Assembly (NCBI RefSeq): GCF_008710745.1
Contig: NZ_VYSA01000001.1
Span: 1,674,001 to 1,738,000, forward strand
Direction: 5' to 3'
Length of the DNA stretch: 64,000 nucleotides
Source: Microbacterium rhizomatis
GTDB lineage: Bacteria > Actinomycetota > Actinomycetes > Actinomycetales > Microbacteriaceae
Within the stretch, counting starts at the first letter, position 1; every line of letters starts with the position of its first letter. This document shows positions 33,487-42,405 of this stretch, in pieces. The notes below the pieces were generated by a model. That model searched no databases and was not told where the DNA came from. It saw only the letters and a list, made by a program, of their open reading frames with translations. The translations under genes and the position numbers were made by a program.

Positions 33487-34284
33487 TCAGCCGTTCTTGG
33501 CGTCGCGCCAGGCCAGCCACGACGCGATGAGGTCGTAGTCCCAGTCCTGGCCCTGGAAACCCAGCGTGAACAGGCGCGTGCCCGCCTCGAAGAGAGCATC
33601 CGCCGTCGCCTGATCGCGTCGTTCGAGCTCGTTCGAGACGATCAGCCCCGACGTGTCGTGTCCGTCCTTCTCGCCCCACGCGTCGATCACCGAGACCTTG
33701 TGGGCGATCTCGCCGGCGTCGACGAAGCTGTGCCAGATGTTCGCGTGCGCTGCGACGATGCGCAGCGTCTTCTGCTCACCCTTGCCGCCGATCATGACCG
33801 GGATGTCGCGGGTGGGCGCCGGGTTCAGCTTCGCCCAGCGGGCTTCGATGCGGTCGAGCCCCGCGGCCAGGTCGTTCAGGCGCGTACCCGGCGTGCCGAA
33901 CTCGTAGCCGTACTCGTCGTAGTCGCGCTCGAACCACCCCGCGCCCGTGCCGAAGATGAACCGGCCGACGTCGCCGCCCTTCGCGCTGATGTGGTCGATC
34001 GTCCGCGCCATGTCGGCCTGGAGATCGGCGTTGCGGTAGCTGTTGCAGTTGACCAGGGCACCGAACTCGACCCGCTCGGTCTGTTCGGCCCAGGCCGCGA
34101 GCATCGTCCACGACTCGAAGTGCAGACCGTCGGGCTCGCCCGAGAGCGGGAAGAAGTGGTCCCAGTTGAAGAGGATGTCGACCCCCATGTCCTCCAGCCG
34201 GGTCACCGCCTCGCGGATCGCGGAGTAAGGGGCGTGCTGCGGCTTGATCTGCACGCCGAAGCGCACGGGAGTATCGGTGAGCAT
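33487..34284 (-). CDS. LLM class F420-dependent oxidoreductase
   Basis: A 265-residue luciferase-like monooxygenase-fold (TIM barrel) enzyme of the F420-dependent group: RFGVQIKPQHAPYSAIREA, DILFNWDHFFPLSGEPDG, EFGALVNCNSYRN and FIFGTGAGWFERDYDEYG, with the later IPVMIGGKGEQKTLRIVA. The substrate is unknown. The ATG at 34284 has TAGGCT (34296-34291) exactly 6 nt upstream. It lies just upstream of metH on the same strand (67-bp gap), but metH has its own promoter-like hexamer. Confidence 0.87.
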   Translation of the reverse strand: MLTDTPVRFGVQIKPQHAPYSAIREAVTRLEDMGVDILFNWDHFFPLSGEPDGLHFESWTMLAAWAEQTERVEFGALVNCNSYRNADLQADMARTIDHISAKGGDVGRFIFGTGAGWFERDYDEYGYEFGTPGTRLNDLAAGLDRIEARWAKLNPAPTRDIPVMIGGKGEQKTLRIVAAHANIWHSFVDAGEIAHKVSVIDAWGEKDGHDTSGLIVSNELERRDQATADALFEAGTRLFTLGFQGQDWDYDLIASWLAWRDAKNG

Positions 34285-34290
34285 GCGTCC

Positions 34291-34296
34291 AGCCTA
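34291..34296 (-). promoter_or_regulatory. leaderless-type -10 hexamer of the LLM oxidoreductase gene
   Basis: TAGGCT on the minus strand, then GGACGC and the ATG at 34284. Confidence 0.55.
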
Positions 34297-34446
34297 TGGT
34301 CGCCCTGACCGCCACGGCGTACATCTCGAAGGACGGACGGCGGTGAAGCCCGGATCTTGCGGCACGGGAGGCGACAGGCGTCACATCGATCCTCCCGAAT
34401 GTTCGCGTCGGGCTTCATCCGGGCACACGGGAGGCATGATGGAGCC

Positions 34447-35454
34447 GTGAGCAAAGACGCCGGAGCAACCCACCCGTCCCTCGACGAGCTGCTCGCGACG
34501 GCTCACGTCGTTCGACTGCCGATGGCGACGCGGTTCCGCGGAGTGGACCACCGCGAGGCGATGCTGTTCGAGGGTCCGCACGGCTGGACCGAGTTCTCGC
34601 CGTTCCTCGAGTACCCCGACACCGAGGCCGCCGTCTGGCTGGCCGCCGCCATCGATTTCGGCTGGAGCCCCTCCCCGGCCGCGCTGCGCTCGTCGATCCC
34701 GGTGAACGCCACCGTCCCCGCGGTGGATGCGGCCGCGGTCGCCGACATCGTCGCCCGCTTCGACGGGTGCCGCACGGTGAAGATCAAGGTCGCCGAACCC
34801 GGTCAGCGCCTGGCCGACGACGTGGCGCGCGTGCGCGCCGCGCGCGCAGCCGTCGGCGTCGAGGGCCGCATCCGCGTCGACGCGAACGGCGGGTGGAACG
34901 TCGACGAGGCCGAGCACGCGATCCACGCGCTCTCGGAGTTCGACCTCGAATACGTCGAGCAGCCGTGCATGACGATCGACGAGCTGGCCGAGCTGCGCCG
35001 CCGCGTCAAGTACATGGGCATCCCGATCGCGGCCGATGAGAGCGTCCGCAAGGCCGACGACCCCCTCGCGGTGGCGCGGGCGGGCGCGGCCGATCTCCTC
35101 GTGATCAAGGCGCAGCCGCTCGGTGGGCTGCGCCGGGCCCTCGACATCGTCGCCTCCGCAGGTCTTCCCGCTGTGGTCTCCAGCGCCCTCGACACGTCGG
35201 TCGGGCTCTCGATGGGCGCCGCACTGGCCGCGGCGCTTCCTGAGCTCGACTACGACTGCGGGCTGGGTACGGCATCCCTCTTCACCGCCGACGTCGCCGC
35301 GCCGGGAATGGCGCCCGTCGGGGGGCGGATCCCCGTAGAACGCGTGACGCCGGATGCCGCGTCCCTTGCCGCGCTCGCCGCCCCCGCGGAGCGGAGGCAG
35401 TGGTGGATGGACCGCCTGACGCGCGCGCACATCGAGCTCTACGCGAGCCGCTGA
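34447..35454 (+). CDS. menC: o-succinylbenzoate synthase
   Basis: A 335-residue enolase-superfamily enzyme making o-succinylbenzoate by dehydration. The catalytic lysines lie in KIKVA and VIKAQPLGG, and the metal ligands in RIRVDANGGWN, EYVEQPC and AADES. The N-terminal capping domain includes EFSPFLEY. This matches the actinobacterial MenC subgroup. The frame is open to 34357, but the GTG at 34447 has CATGAT exactly 6 nt upstream (34435-34440), and GGAG lies between them. It completes the classical pathway in this window together with menF, D, E, B, A and G. Confidence 0.93.
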   Translation: MSKDAGATHPSLDELLATAHVVRLPMATRFRGVDHREAMLFEGPHGWTEFSPFLEYPDTEAAVWLAAAIDFGWSPSPAALRSSIPVNATVPAVDAAAVADIVARFDGCRTVKIKVAEPGQRLADDVARVRAARAAVGVEGRIRVDANGGWNVDEAEHAIHALSEFDLEYVEQPCMTIDELAELRRRVKYMGIPIAADESVRKADDPLAVARAGAADLLVIKAQPLGGLRRALDIVASAGLPAVVSSALDTSVGLSMGAALAAALPELDYDCGLGTASLFTADVAAPGMAPVGGRIPVERVTPDAASLAALAAPAERRQWWMDRLTRAHIELYASR

Positions 35455-35497
35455 GCCGGCTTCTCCGTCAGCGGAGGGGGCTCAGCCGACGGGCGCC

Positions 35498-36118
35498 TCA
35501 GCCGACGAGCGCCTCGGCGAGCGCGCGCATCCGGTCGCTGACCGCGGCGCACAGAGCCTCGTTGTCGAGCCCCATCATCACGGCCCGCTGAGACGCGGAT
35601 TCCCACGTCATCAGGAAGAGCCTGGCCAACTCGTCGGCTGACATCCGAGGTGCAAGGCCGCTGCTGCGGGCGACGTCCTCGATGACCCGGGCCACCCGAG
35701 CACTCATCGCGTCCTCCCACGCCAGGTACGACGCAGACAGTGTCGCGTCGCGCAGCGAGTGGTTGCGGATCTCGCTGAGGATCAGCACGCCGAGGCGGTC
35801 GTCGGTCTCGAAATCCAGGAGGCGGCCGACGATCTCGGCGGGATGGGTGGGGCGATCCGTGGATGCTTCGAGCTCACGCAGCCTGGCTGTCACGGCCGAG
35901 AGCTTCTCGTTCGAGACCCGCGTAGCCAGCTCGAAGAACAGCTCGTCCTTCGACTCGAAGTTGGAATAGAAGGCGCCCCTGGTGAACCCCGCGCGTTCGC
36001 AGATCGCCTCGACGGATGCTGCGTCCAGGCCTTCCTCGGCGAAGACCTCGGCCGCAGCATCGAGCAGACGCTGCCGCGTGCGCTCTCTGCGCGCGGACGC
36101 CTGGATCACTTCGCTCAC
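35498..36118 (-). CDS. TetR family transcriptional regulator
   Basis: A 206-residue regulator. The N-terminal HTH covers about residues 10-55 (RQRLLDAAAEVFAEEGLDAASVEAICERAGFTRGAFYSNFESKDELF pattern, with the recognition helix at AFYSNF), followed by a helical ligand-binding domain. The frame extends to 36220 through the operator, but the GTG at 36118 has a GGGAG ribosome binding site. It is divergent from the MMPL gene, and the shared region holds two palindromes, so it presumably represses both itself and the MMPL-YhgE pair. Confidence 0.9.
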   Translation of the reverse strand: MSEVIQASARRERTRQRLLDAAAEVFAEEGLDAASVEAICERAGFTRGAFYSNFESKDELFFELATRVSNEKLSAVTARLRELEASTDRPTHPAEIVGRLLDFETDDRLGVLILSEIRNHSLRDATLSASYLAWEDAMSARVARVIEDVARSSGLAPRMSADELARLFLMTWESASQRAVMMGLDNEALCAAVSDRMRALAEALVG

Positions 36119-36184
36119 GGTCCGCTCCCGTCCGGTTCCATCCTCACACGCGACTCCCAGATTGGAGTCCTCGTCAGAGCCTAG

Positions 36185-36218
36185 GATACAGAACTGTATC
36201 GGATACATCGGTGTATCC
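36185..36218. promoter_or_regulatory. tandem TetR operators
   Basis: GATACA-N4-TGTATC (36185-36200) and GGATACA-N4-TGTATCC (36201-36218) are adjacent, with centres 17 bp apart, in the 125-bp divergent region between the TetR and MMPL starts. The spacing would place two repressor dimers on nearly opposite faces of the helix. Confidence 0.75.
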
Positions 36219-36243
36219 AAACTCCCCGCTCACCGGAGGCACC

Positions 36244-39087
36244 GTGTCCACTCTGCTCTACAGCCTGGGTCGCTGGGCGTATCGCCGCCCGTGGCGGGTC
36301 ATCTCGACGTGGGTGCTCCTGCTCATCCTGGCCGGGAGCGGAGCAGTGCTCTTCAGCTCCGGCACCGACAACGCATTCACGATTCCCGGCACCGAGTCCA
36401 GCGCGGGTATCGAGCAGCTGAACCGCACGTTCCCGCAGGCCAGCGGCACGAGCGCGCAGATCGTGGTGGTCGCTGCGGACGGGTCGGTCACCGACGAGGC
36501 GTACAAGCCCCAGATCGAGAAAGCCGTCACCGACCTCGGCGCGCTCGATCAGATGAGCGCGGTCACCGACCCCTTCGGCGAGAACATCCACGGGCTCGTG
36601 TCGGACGACGGCTCGGCGGCGATCGTGCGCATGCAGTTCGCCGGGCAGACCTCCGACATCACCGCCGCGACCAAGGCCGACCTGGCCTCCGTCACCGACG
36701 AGCTGAGCTCGAGCCTTCCCGCCGGCGCCAAGGTCGCGCTGGGCGGCGACCTGTACTCGCAATCCGTGCCGGGCGTGAGCATCACCGAGGCGATCGGCCT
36801 CCTGATCGCGCTGATGGTGCTCATCGTCACCTTCCGCTCCTTCGTCGTGGCCGGTCTCCCACTGATGACGGCGATCCTCGGTGTCGGACTGTCGATGGCC
36901 CTGATCCTCTTCTCGACGGCGTTCGCCACCATCTCGTCCACGACCCCGCTGCTCGCGCTCATGCTCGGGCTCGCGGTGGGGATCGACTACTCGCTGTTCA
37001 TCATCGCCCGACATCAGGACCAGGTCCGCTCGGGCGTCGACCCGGAGGAGTCGGCCGCCCGCGCGACGGGCACCGCAGGATCGGCTGTCGTCTTCGCGGG
37101 GCTCACCGTGCTGATCGCCCTCATCGGCCTGTCGTTCGCCGGCATCCCGTTCCTCACCACGATGGGCATCGCGGCGTCCGCCGCAGTGCTCATCGCGGTG
37201 CTGGTCGCCGTCACCCTGACGCCCGCGTTCCTCGGCCTCGTGAAGGGCCGCGTACGCGGGTGGGCGCCGCGCCGGGCGCGCGCCCCGAAAGACGCGGGGA
37301 AGGATGCCGCAGCCACCCGCGCGCCGAAGGAACGCGTGCCGTTCTCGCGACGCTGGGTGCGGGGCGTGACGAAGCATCCCGTCGTCACGACAGTGTCGGT
37401 CGTACTCGGGCTGGGCATCGTCGCGATCCCCGCCCTGAGCCTGGGCCTGGCTCTCCCCAACGCCGGCATGCTGCCCGAAGACAATCAGGCGCGGCAGAGC
37501 TACGACCTCGTCACCGAGCACTTCGGTCCCGGATTCAACGGACCCCTCATCCTCACCGGCACGATCGTCACGAGCACCGACCCCGTGAAGCTGATGAACG
37601 ACCTGGCCGACGAGATCGCGAAGGTGCCCGGCGTCGACACGATCGCTCTCGCGACGCCCAACCAGTCCGCCGACACCGGGATCATCCAGGTGATCCCCAC
37701 CACGGCACCGGACTCGCCGGCCACCGCGCAGCTCGTCCGCGACCTGCGCGCCCAGCACGATCGGCTTCTCGCGGAGTACGGGGTCGACCTCAAGGTCACC
37801 GGCTTCACGGCCGTCGCGATCGACATCTCCGACAAGCTCGCTGCCGCCCTGATCCCGTTCGCGATCTTCGTCGTCGGCCTCTCGCTCATTCTGCTCACGA
37901 TGGTCTTCCGCTCGGTGTGGGTGCCGATCAAGGCGACCGTGGGCTACCTGCTCTCGGTCTGTGCGGCGTTCGGCGTCGTCTCGGCCGTCTTCTCGTGGGG
38001 GTGGTTCGCGGGGCCGCTGCACGTCTCGTTCGTCGGTCCGATCATCAGCTTCATGCCGATCCTGCTGATGGGCGTGCTGTTCGGGCTCGCGATGGACTAC
38101 GAGGTGTTCCTGGTCTCGCGTATGCGCGAGGACTATGTGCACCGCCGTCGTGACCACCCAGACGAGAGCGATCGCACCGCCGCGGTCGGTGCGATCGAGT
38201 CGGGCTTCGTCGGGTCGGCGCGCGTCGTGACGGCCGCCGCCGTCATCATGTTCGCGATCTTCGCCTCGTTCGTTCCGGAGGGCGATCAGAGCATCAAGCC
38301 CATCGCGCTGGGCCTCGCCGCCGGCGTGTTCTTCGACGCGTTCATCGTGCGGATGACGCTCGTTCCGGCCGTGATGAAGCTGCTCGGCGCGCACGCCTGG
38401 TGGATCCCACGTTGGCTCGACCGCGTGCTCCCCCACTTCGACATCGAGGGCTCCGCCGTCGAGCGCGAGCTCGCGATGGCCGACTGGCCGGAGCCCCGGA
38501 CCACCGCCGCTGTCGTCGCCGCCGACCTGGCGCTGAGCGAGGGCGATGCGACGCTCTACCGCGACGTCGATCTGCGCGTCGAGCCCGGCGGCACGCTCGT
38601 CGTCACCTCGGATGATCCGCGCCGCACCCGTGCGCTCCTCCTCACGATCGCGGGGCGTGCCGCGCCGACCGACGGTCACCTCAAAGTCGCCGGGCACCTC
38701 CTCCCCGGCCGGTCCGCCTGGATCCGCTCGCACGTCGGCGTCGCCCTGCTCCAGGACGGCGTCGATCCGGTCGGCCCCCTCCGCAGGGCGCTGTCGGGGC
38801 GGGCGAGGATCGTGGTGATCGACGGGCTGGATGCTGCGACCTCCGGCGCCGTGCGCGACCAGGTCGCCGCGACGCTGCGGGATGCCGCCCCGGACGAACT
38901 GTTCGACGCCGACGCCGTGACGATCATCGCCTCGGCGGCCGACGCATCAGCGGCGCAGTCGCTGCTGGCCGAGGTGGGGCGCGTCAACGCGCCGGTATTG
39001 ACTGTGGCCGCCGCCCCCGTCCGCCGCTCCCCCGCGGCTGTTTCTCCCGATTTTTCGACATCTTCTCCCTCCGAGGTGACGGCATGA
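36244..39087 (+). CDS. MMPL/RND transporter with C-terminal degenerate ABC-ATPase domain
   Basis: A 947-residue protein. Residues 1 to about 735 are a complete MMPL transporter: two sets of six transmembrane helices, each with a large extracytoplasmic loop. The proton-relay Asp is in LAVGIDYSLFI, with LAMDYEVFLVSR in the second half. From about 755 to 930 is a second domain shaped like an ABC ATPase (LYRDVDLRVEPGG, IAGRAAPTDGHLKVAG, Walker-B-like IVVIDGLDA near 856). Its P-loop (LVVTSDDPRRTRALLL near 786) lacks GxxGxGKS and no LSGGQ remains, so it cannot bind ATP normally. The GTG at 36244 follows GGAGG and overlaps nothing upstream. Confidence 0.87.
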   Translation: MSTLLYSLGRWAYRRPWRVISTWVLLLILAGSGAVLFSSGTDNAFTIPGTESSAGIEQLNRTFPQASGTSAQIVVVAADGSVTDEAYKPQIEKAVTDLGALDQMSAVTDPFGENIHGLVSDDGSAAIVRMQFAGQTSDITAATKADLASVTDELSSSLPAGAKVALGGDLYSQSVPGVSITEAIGLLIALMVLIVTFRSFVVAGLPLMTAILGVGLSMALILFSTAFATISSTTPLLALMLGLAVGIDYSLFIIARHQDQVRSGVDPEESAARATGTAGSAVVFAGLTVLIALIGLSFAGIPFLTTMGIAASAAVLIAVLVAVTLTPAFLGLVKGRVRGWAPRRARAPKDAGKDAAATRAPKERVPFSRRWVRGVTKHPVVTTVSVVLGLGIVAIPALSLGLALPNAGMLPEDNQARQSYDLVTEHFGPGFNGPLILTGTIVTSTDPVKLMNDLADEIAKVPGVDTIALATPNQSADTGIIQVIPTTAPDSPATAQLVRDLRAQHDRLLAEYGVDLKVTGFTAVAIDISDKLAAALIPFAIFVVGLSLILLTMVFRSVWVPIKATVGYLLSVCAAFGVVSAVFSWGWFAGPLHVSFVGPIISFMPILLMGVLFGLAMDYEVFLVSRMREDYVHRRRDHPDESDRTAAVGAIESGFVGSARVVTAAAVIMFAIFASFVPEGDQSIKPIALGLAAGVFFDAFIVRMTLVPAVMKLLGAHAWWIPRWLDRVLPHFDIEGSAVERELAMADWPEPRTTAAVVAADLALSEGDATLYRDVDLRVEPGGTLVVTSDDPRRTRALLLTIAGRAAPTDGHLKVAGHLLPGRSAWIRSHVGVALLQDGVDPVGPLRRALSGRARIVVIDGLDAATSGAVRDQVAATLRDAAPDELFDADAVTIIASAADASAAQSLLAEVGRVNAPVLTVAAAPVRRSPAAVSPDFSTSSPSEVTA

Positions 39088-41090
39088 CTCTCCCGATCGA
39101 ACGGGCCCGCTCACGGCGGCCGGTGACGTGGCTGACGCTCCTGGGCGTGCTCCTCCTCCCCGTCGTCGTGGGCGGCATCCTGGTGGCCGCGCTCTACAAC
39201 CCTGTGGAGCGTCTGGGCGCGATGAACGCCGCGATCGTCAACGAAGACGTCCCCGTGACCGTGAACGGACAGCTCGCACCCCTCGGCCGCCAGCTGACGG
39301 CCGGCCTCGTCGAGGGCAGCGACGCGGCGCCGAGCAACCTCACCTGGACGATCTCGAACGCCGACGACGCGGCCACGGGCCTCGCCGACGGCACGTACAC
39401 CTCCGTCATCACGATCCCGTCCGGCTTCTCGGCCGCCGCCACCTCGGTCGCGGACGGGGCCACGGCCACGCAGGCGACGATCTCGATCCAGAGCGCGCCC
39501 GACGCCCGCGTCGTCGACGACGCGATCACCGCGCAGATCGCGACGACGGCCTCGAACGTGTTCGGCCAAGAGCTGTCCAAGACCTACCTGAAGAACGTCT
39601 TCGTCGGGTTCTCGACGCTCTCCACCCAGCTCGGCCAGGCGGCCGACGGCGCGACACAGCTCGCGACGGGCGCCGCGTCCGCGGCGTCGGGAGCGGCGCA
39701 ACTGCCGGGCGGCGTCTCGCAGCTCGCGACCGGCGCGGGCGGCCTCACTGACGGCGCCACAGCTCTCGCTTCCGGCGCAGACAAGCTCGCCGGCGGCCTC
39801 GACACCCTGGCGACGGGGGTCGGCTCGTCGTCCGCCGGTGCATCGTCGCTGGCGAGCGGCCTCAGCTCAGGCGCCGACACGCTGCAGTACGGCTCCGATA
39901 CGACGAAACTCGTCCAGGCCGGGCAGGCGACTGCGGGCTACGTGTCGCAAGCGGCCGCCGACACGAAGAGCGTCGCGGTGTCTCTCGGCACCCTCTCCGC
40001 CCAGTGCACAGCGTCGGGGGCGACCCAGACGTTCTGCGACTCGCTGACCGCCACCGCCGCGACCGCAGGCTCGGCCGCCACAGCGGCCGGCACGGCCGAC
40101 GCCATCGCGCCCGCCGTGGCCGCCGGCATCCCTCAGCTGACCGCCGGAGCGGCGGAAGGCATGCGTTCCGCGGCCACCGGCGCACAGCAGCTGGCCTCCG
40201 GTCTGACGCAGATCCAGGGCGGCACGACGCAATCCGCCGACGGCGCGCGTGGCCTCGCATCCGGCGCGACGCAGGTCGCGGTGGGGGCATCGCAGCTCGG
40301 CACCGGCGCCGCCACTCTGGCGACGGGCGCGCAGTCGCTCTCGGACGGGATCGCGCAGCTGGCGACCGGCACATCCGGCCTCGCCGACGGGCTCCACACC
40401 GCCGCCGCCTCTGTTCCGAACTACACGGACGCGCAGGCCACCAACCTGGCGTCGGTCGTGGCGGATCCGGTCGCCGCCAAGGGCATCGGCACCAACCTCT
40501 TCGGAGCATCCGCGATCCCCCTCCTCGCGATGCTCGCGCTGTGGTTCGGCGGATTGGGTTCGTTCATCGCGCTGCAGGCCGTCTCACGACGGGCCCTGAC
40601 CTCGCGGCGGCCCTCCGCGCTCCTCGCGCTGCGCTCGCTCGCCCCGGCGGCCCTCATCGGGCTCGCCCAGGGACTCATGGTGGCCGGAGTCGTGCAGCTC
40701 GCAGCCTCGTACGACGCGGCGACGTGGGCGGTCTTCGCCGCCGTCTGCGCCGTCGCCGGCGTCGCGTTCGCCGCCGTCAACCAGGCGCTCGTGGCCGTCT
40801 TCGGCGGCGCGGGGCGCTGGATCTCAGGCCTGATCGGCGTGCTGGGGCTCGCGACGGGAGTCGTCTCCACGGTTCCGGGGGTGCTGTCGGCTGCGGCGGG
40901 GCTTCTGCCCACCTCGCCCGCCTACAACGGGATGCTCTCCGCGCTCACCTCCACCGGCGGTGTCGGCGCGGCGATCGTCGGGATGGTGGTCTGGGCGGCC
41001 CTCGCCCTCGTGGCGAGCACCCTGGCTGTGGCACGGCGGCGGACGGTCTCGGCGCGGACGCTGCTGACGGCATCCCCGCTCCCGGCCTGA
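39084..41090 (+). CDS. YhgE/Pip domain (ABC-2 permease-like) membrane protein
   Basis: A 668-residue protein of the YhgE/Pip family. One N-terminal helix precedes an extracytoplasmic region of about 430 residues. That region includes long heptad-like tracts rich in L-A-x-G (TGAASAASGAAQLPGGVSQL and similar), which form an elongated stalk. Four or five C-terminal helices belong to the ABC-2 membrane fold. It overlaps the MMPL gene by ATGA, so the two are co-translated. Lacking a separate ATPase, it may use the pseudo-ATPase tail of the MMPL protein as a docking site. The substrate is unknown; YhgE relatives serve as phage receptors or ESX-like exporters' partners. Confidence 0.85.
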   Translation: MTLPIERARSRRPVTWLTLLGVLLLPVVVGGILVAALYNPVERLGAMNAAIVNEDVPVTVNGQLAPLGRQLTAGLVEGSDAAPSNLTWTISNADDAATGLADGTYTSVITIPSGFSAAATSVADGATATQATISIQSAPDARVVDDAITAQIATTASNVFGQELSKTYLKNVFVGFSTLSTQLGQAADGATQLATGAASAASGAAQLPGGVSQLATGAGGLTDGATALASGADKLAGGLDTLATGVGSSSAGASSLASGLSSGADTLQYGSDTTKLVQAGQATAGYVSQAAADTKSVAVSLGTLSAQCTASGATQTFCDSLTATAATAGSAATAAGTADAIAPAVAAGIPQLTAGAAEGMRSAATGAQQLASGLTQIQGGTTQSADGARGLASGATQVAVGASQLGTGAATLATGAQSLSDGIAQLATGTSGLADGLHTAAASVPNYTDAQATNLASVVADPVAAKGIGTNLFGASAIPLLAMLALWFGGLGSFIALQAVSRRALTSRRPSALLALRSLAPAALIGLAQGLMVAGVVQLAASYDAATWAVFAAVCAVAGVAFAAVNQALVAVFGGAGRWISGLIGVLGLATGVVSTVPGVLSAAAGLLPTSPAYNGMLSALTSTGGVGAAIVGMVVWAALALVASTLAVARRRTVSARTLLTASPLPA

Positions 41091-41252
41091 CGCGTTCGGC
41101 CGCCACCGGGTCGTTCGCGCGCAGAGCGATTCGTCGATCGAGCGGCGAGCGCGGGCGAGCGCGCCGAGATCCACCGGACCGACGCGCTACGCGGGGCCTT
41201 GATTCTCGATACGCTCGCGGCTCGCGCCACGATCACCGCAGCGGGGTGCGAG
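41091..41252. other. intergenic region with degraded REP-like sequence
   Basis: This 162-bp gap between the convergent YhgE and ccsB genes contains GATTCTCGATACGCTCGCGG near 41199, which resembles one arm of an intergenic repeat common in Microbacteriaceae. No paired arm and no T-run terminator is evident. Confidence 0.35.
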
Positions 41253-42353
41253 TCAGCTCAGGCCGGAGTAGACGTGCAGGCCCTTGAAGAACAGGTTCAC
41301 GATCGTGAAGTTGAACATCACGGCGGAGAAGCCGATGATCGACAGCCACGCCGAGCGGGTGCCGCGCCAGCCGCGCGTCGCGCGGGCGTGGATGTAGCCG
41401 GCGTAGAGCACCCAGATCACGAAGGTCCAGACTTCCTTCGTGTCGAAGCCCCAGTAGCGGCCCCACGCGTCGTTGGCCCAGATCGAACCGGCGATGAGCG
41501 TGAAGGTCCAGAAGATGAACCCGAGGATCGCGAAGCGGTAGGCCAGCGACTCCAGGGCGTCGGCCGACGGCAGCGCGCGCAGGAAGCGCGGGCCGGTCTT
41601 TGTGAGGCCCGCGCCCTGCTTCGCACCCGAGGCGGATGCCGCGGCCACCACGCGCGCCTCGCGGCGTGCCTGCATGAGCTGGATCACCGAGAGTGCGAAC
41701 GCGAGGGCGAACAGCGCCGTCGCGAGCGAAGCGACGAAGACGTGCACGACGAGCCAGATCGACTTCAGCGGGTCGGCCAGCGGAGTGACCTCGACGTAGA
41801 AGGCCATGGTCGCGCCGCCGAGGAGCAGCACGACCAGGCCGGTGATGAACGACCCGAGGAAGCGCAGGTCGTAGCGGAACAGCACGACCAGGTACACCCC
41901 GACGATGAGCATCGTTCCGGTGAGCGAGAACTCGTACATGTTGGACCACGGGACGCGTCCGGACGCGATGCCGCGGGTGACGTCGCCGGCGACGTGGAAC
42001 AAGAACGCCAGCACGGTCAGGGCCGTGCCGATGCGCGCCCAGATCAGACGAGGGCGCCGGCTCGGGGGTGCGTTCAGCGCCGCGTCGGCGGCGCGCTCCT
42101 CGGCGTGCAGCTCGTCGACCGAGCCATCTGACGCGACCGAATTCGCACCGGCAGCCCCCACAGCGGCGCCGACGGTCTCTCGGACGCGCACGCGTGCCGC
42201 ATCCGCCCGCACCCCCCGCGCGTCGACGGCGAGCGCGGACCGCGTGGCGAGGTCGACGGCGTAGGCGATGAACGCGAGCGCGTAGATCGCGATCGCCGTC
42301 CAGACCAGCAGCACCGACACCGAGTCGAGTGTGAGGATGTCGGTTTCGGGCAT
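41253..42353 (-). CDS. ccsB: cytochrome c biogenesis protein CcsB (ResC)
   Basis: A 366-residue membrane protein of system II cytochrome c maturation, forming the haem channel/synthetase with ResB. The conserved tryptophan-rich haem-handling block is WANDAWGRYWGFDTKEVW with further HARATRGWRGTRSAWL, and the P-x-H-like histidines are in the surrounding helices. The ATG at 42353 has TAGACT (42365-42360) exactly 6 nt upstream, so besides reading-through from resB it probably has its own promoter in the 52-bp gap. Confidence 0.92.
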   Translation of the reverse strand: MPETDILTLDSVSVLLVWTAIAIYALAFIAYAVDLATRSALAVDARGVRADAARVRVRETVGAAVGAAGANSVASDGSVDELHAEERAADAALNAPPSRRPRLIWARIGTALTVLAFLFHVAGDVTRGIASGRVPWSNMYEFSLTGTMLIVGVYLVVLFRYDLRFLGSFITGLVVLLLGGATMAFYVEVTPLADPLKSIWLVVHVFVASLATALFALAFALSVIQLMQARREARVVAAASASGAKQGAGLTKTGPRFLRALPSADALESLAYRFAILGFIFWTFTLIAGSIWANDAWGRYWGFDTKEVWTFVIWVLYAGYIHARATRGWRGTRSAWLSIIGFSAVMFNFTIVNLFFKGLHVYSGLS

Positions 42354-42359
42354 GCCTCA

Positions 42360-42365
42360 AGTCTA
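42360..42365 (-). promoter_or_regulatory. leaderless-type -10 hexamer of ccsB
   Basis: TAGACT on the minus strand, then TGAGGC and the ATG at 42353. It is an internal promoter in the cytochrome c maturation operon. Confidence 0.55.
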
Positions 42366-42405
42366 CGCGGGGCGCGGATGCTGCGCCCCGGCCGGATCGA
42401 GTCCG

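Noticed and set aside
36181..38733. 850-codon minus-strand frame opposite the MMPL gene
   Set aside because: Composition is low-complexity and charged, with no family signature; the + strand encodes a clear MMPL transporter.
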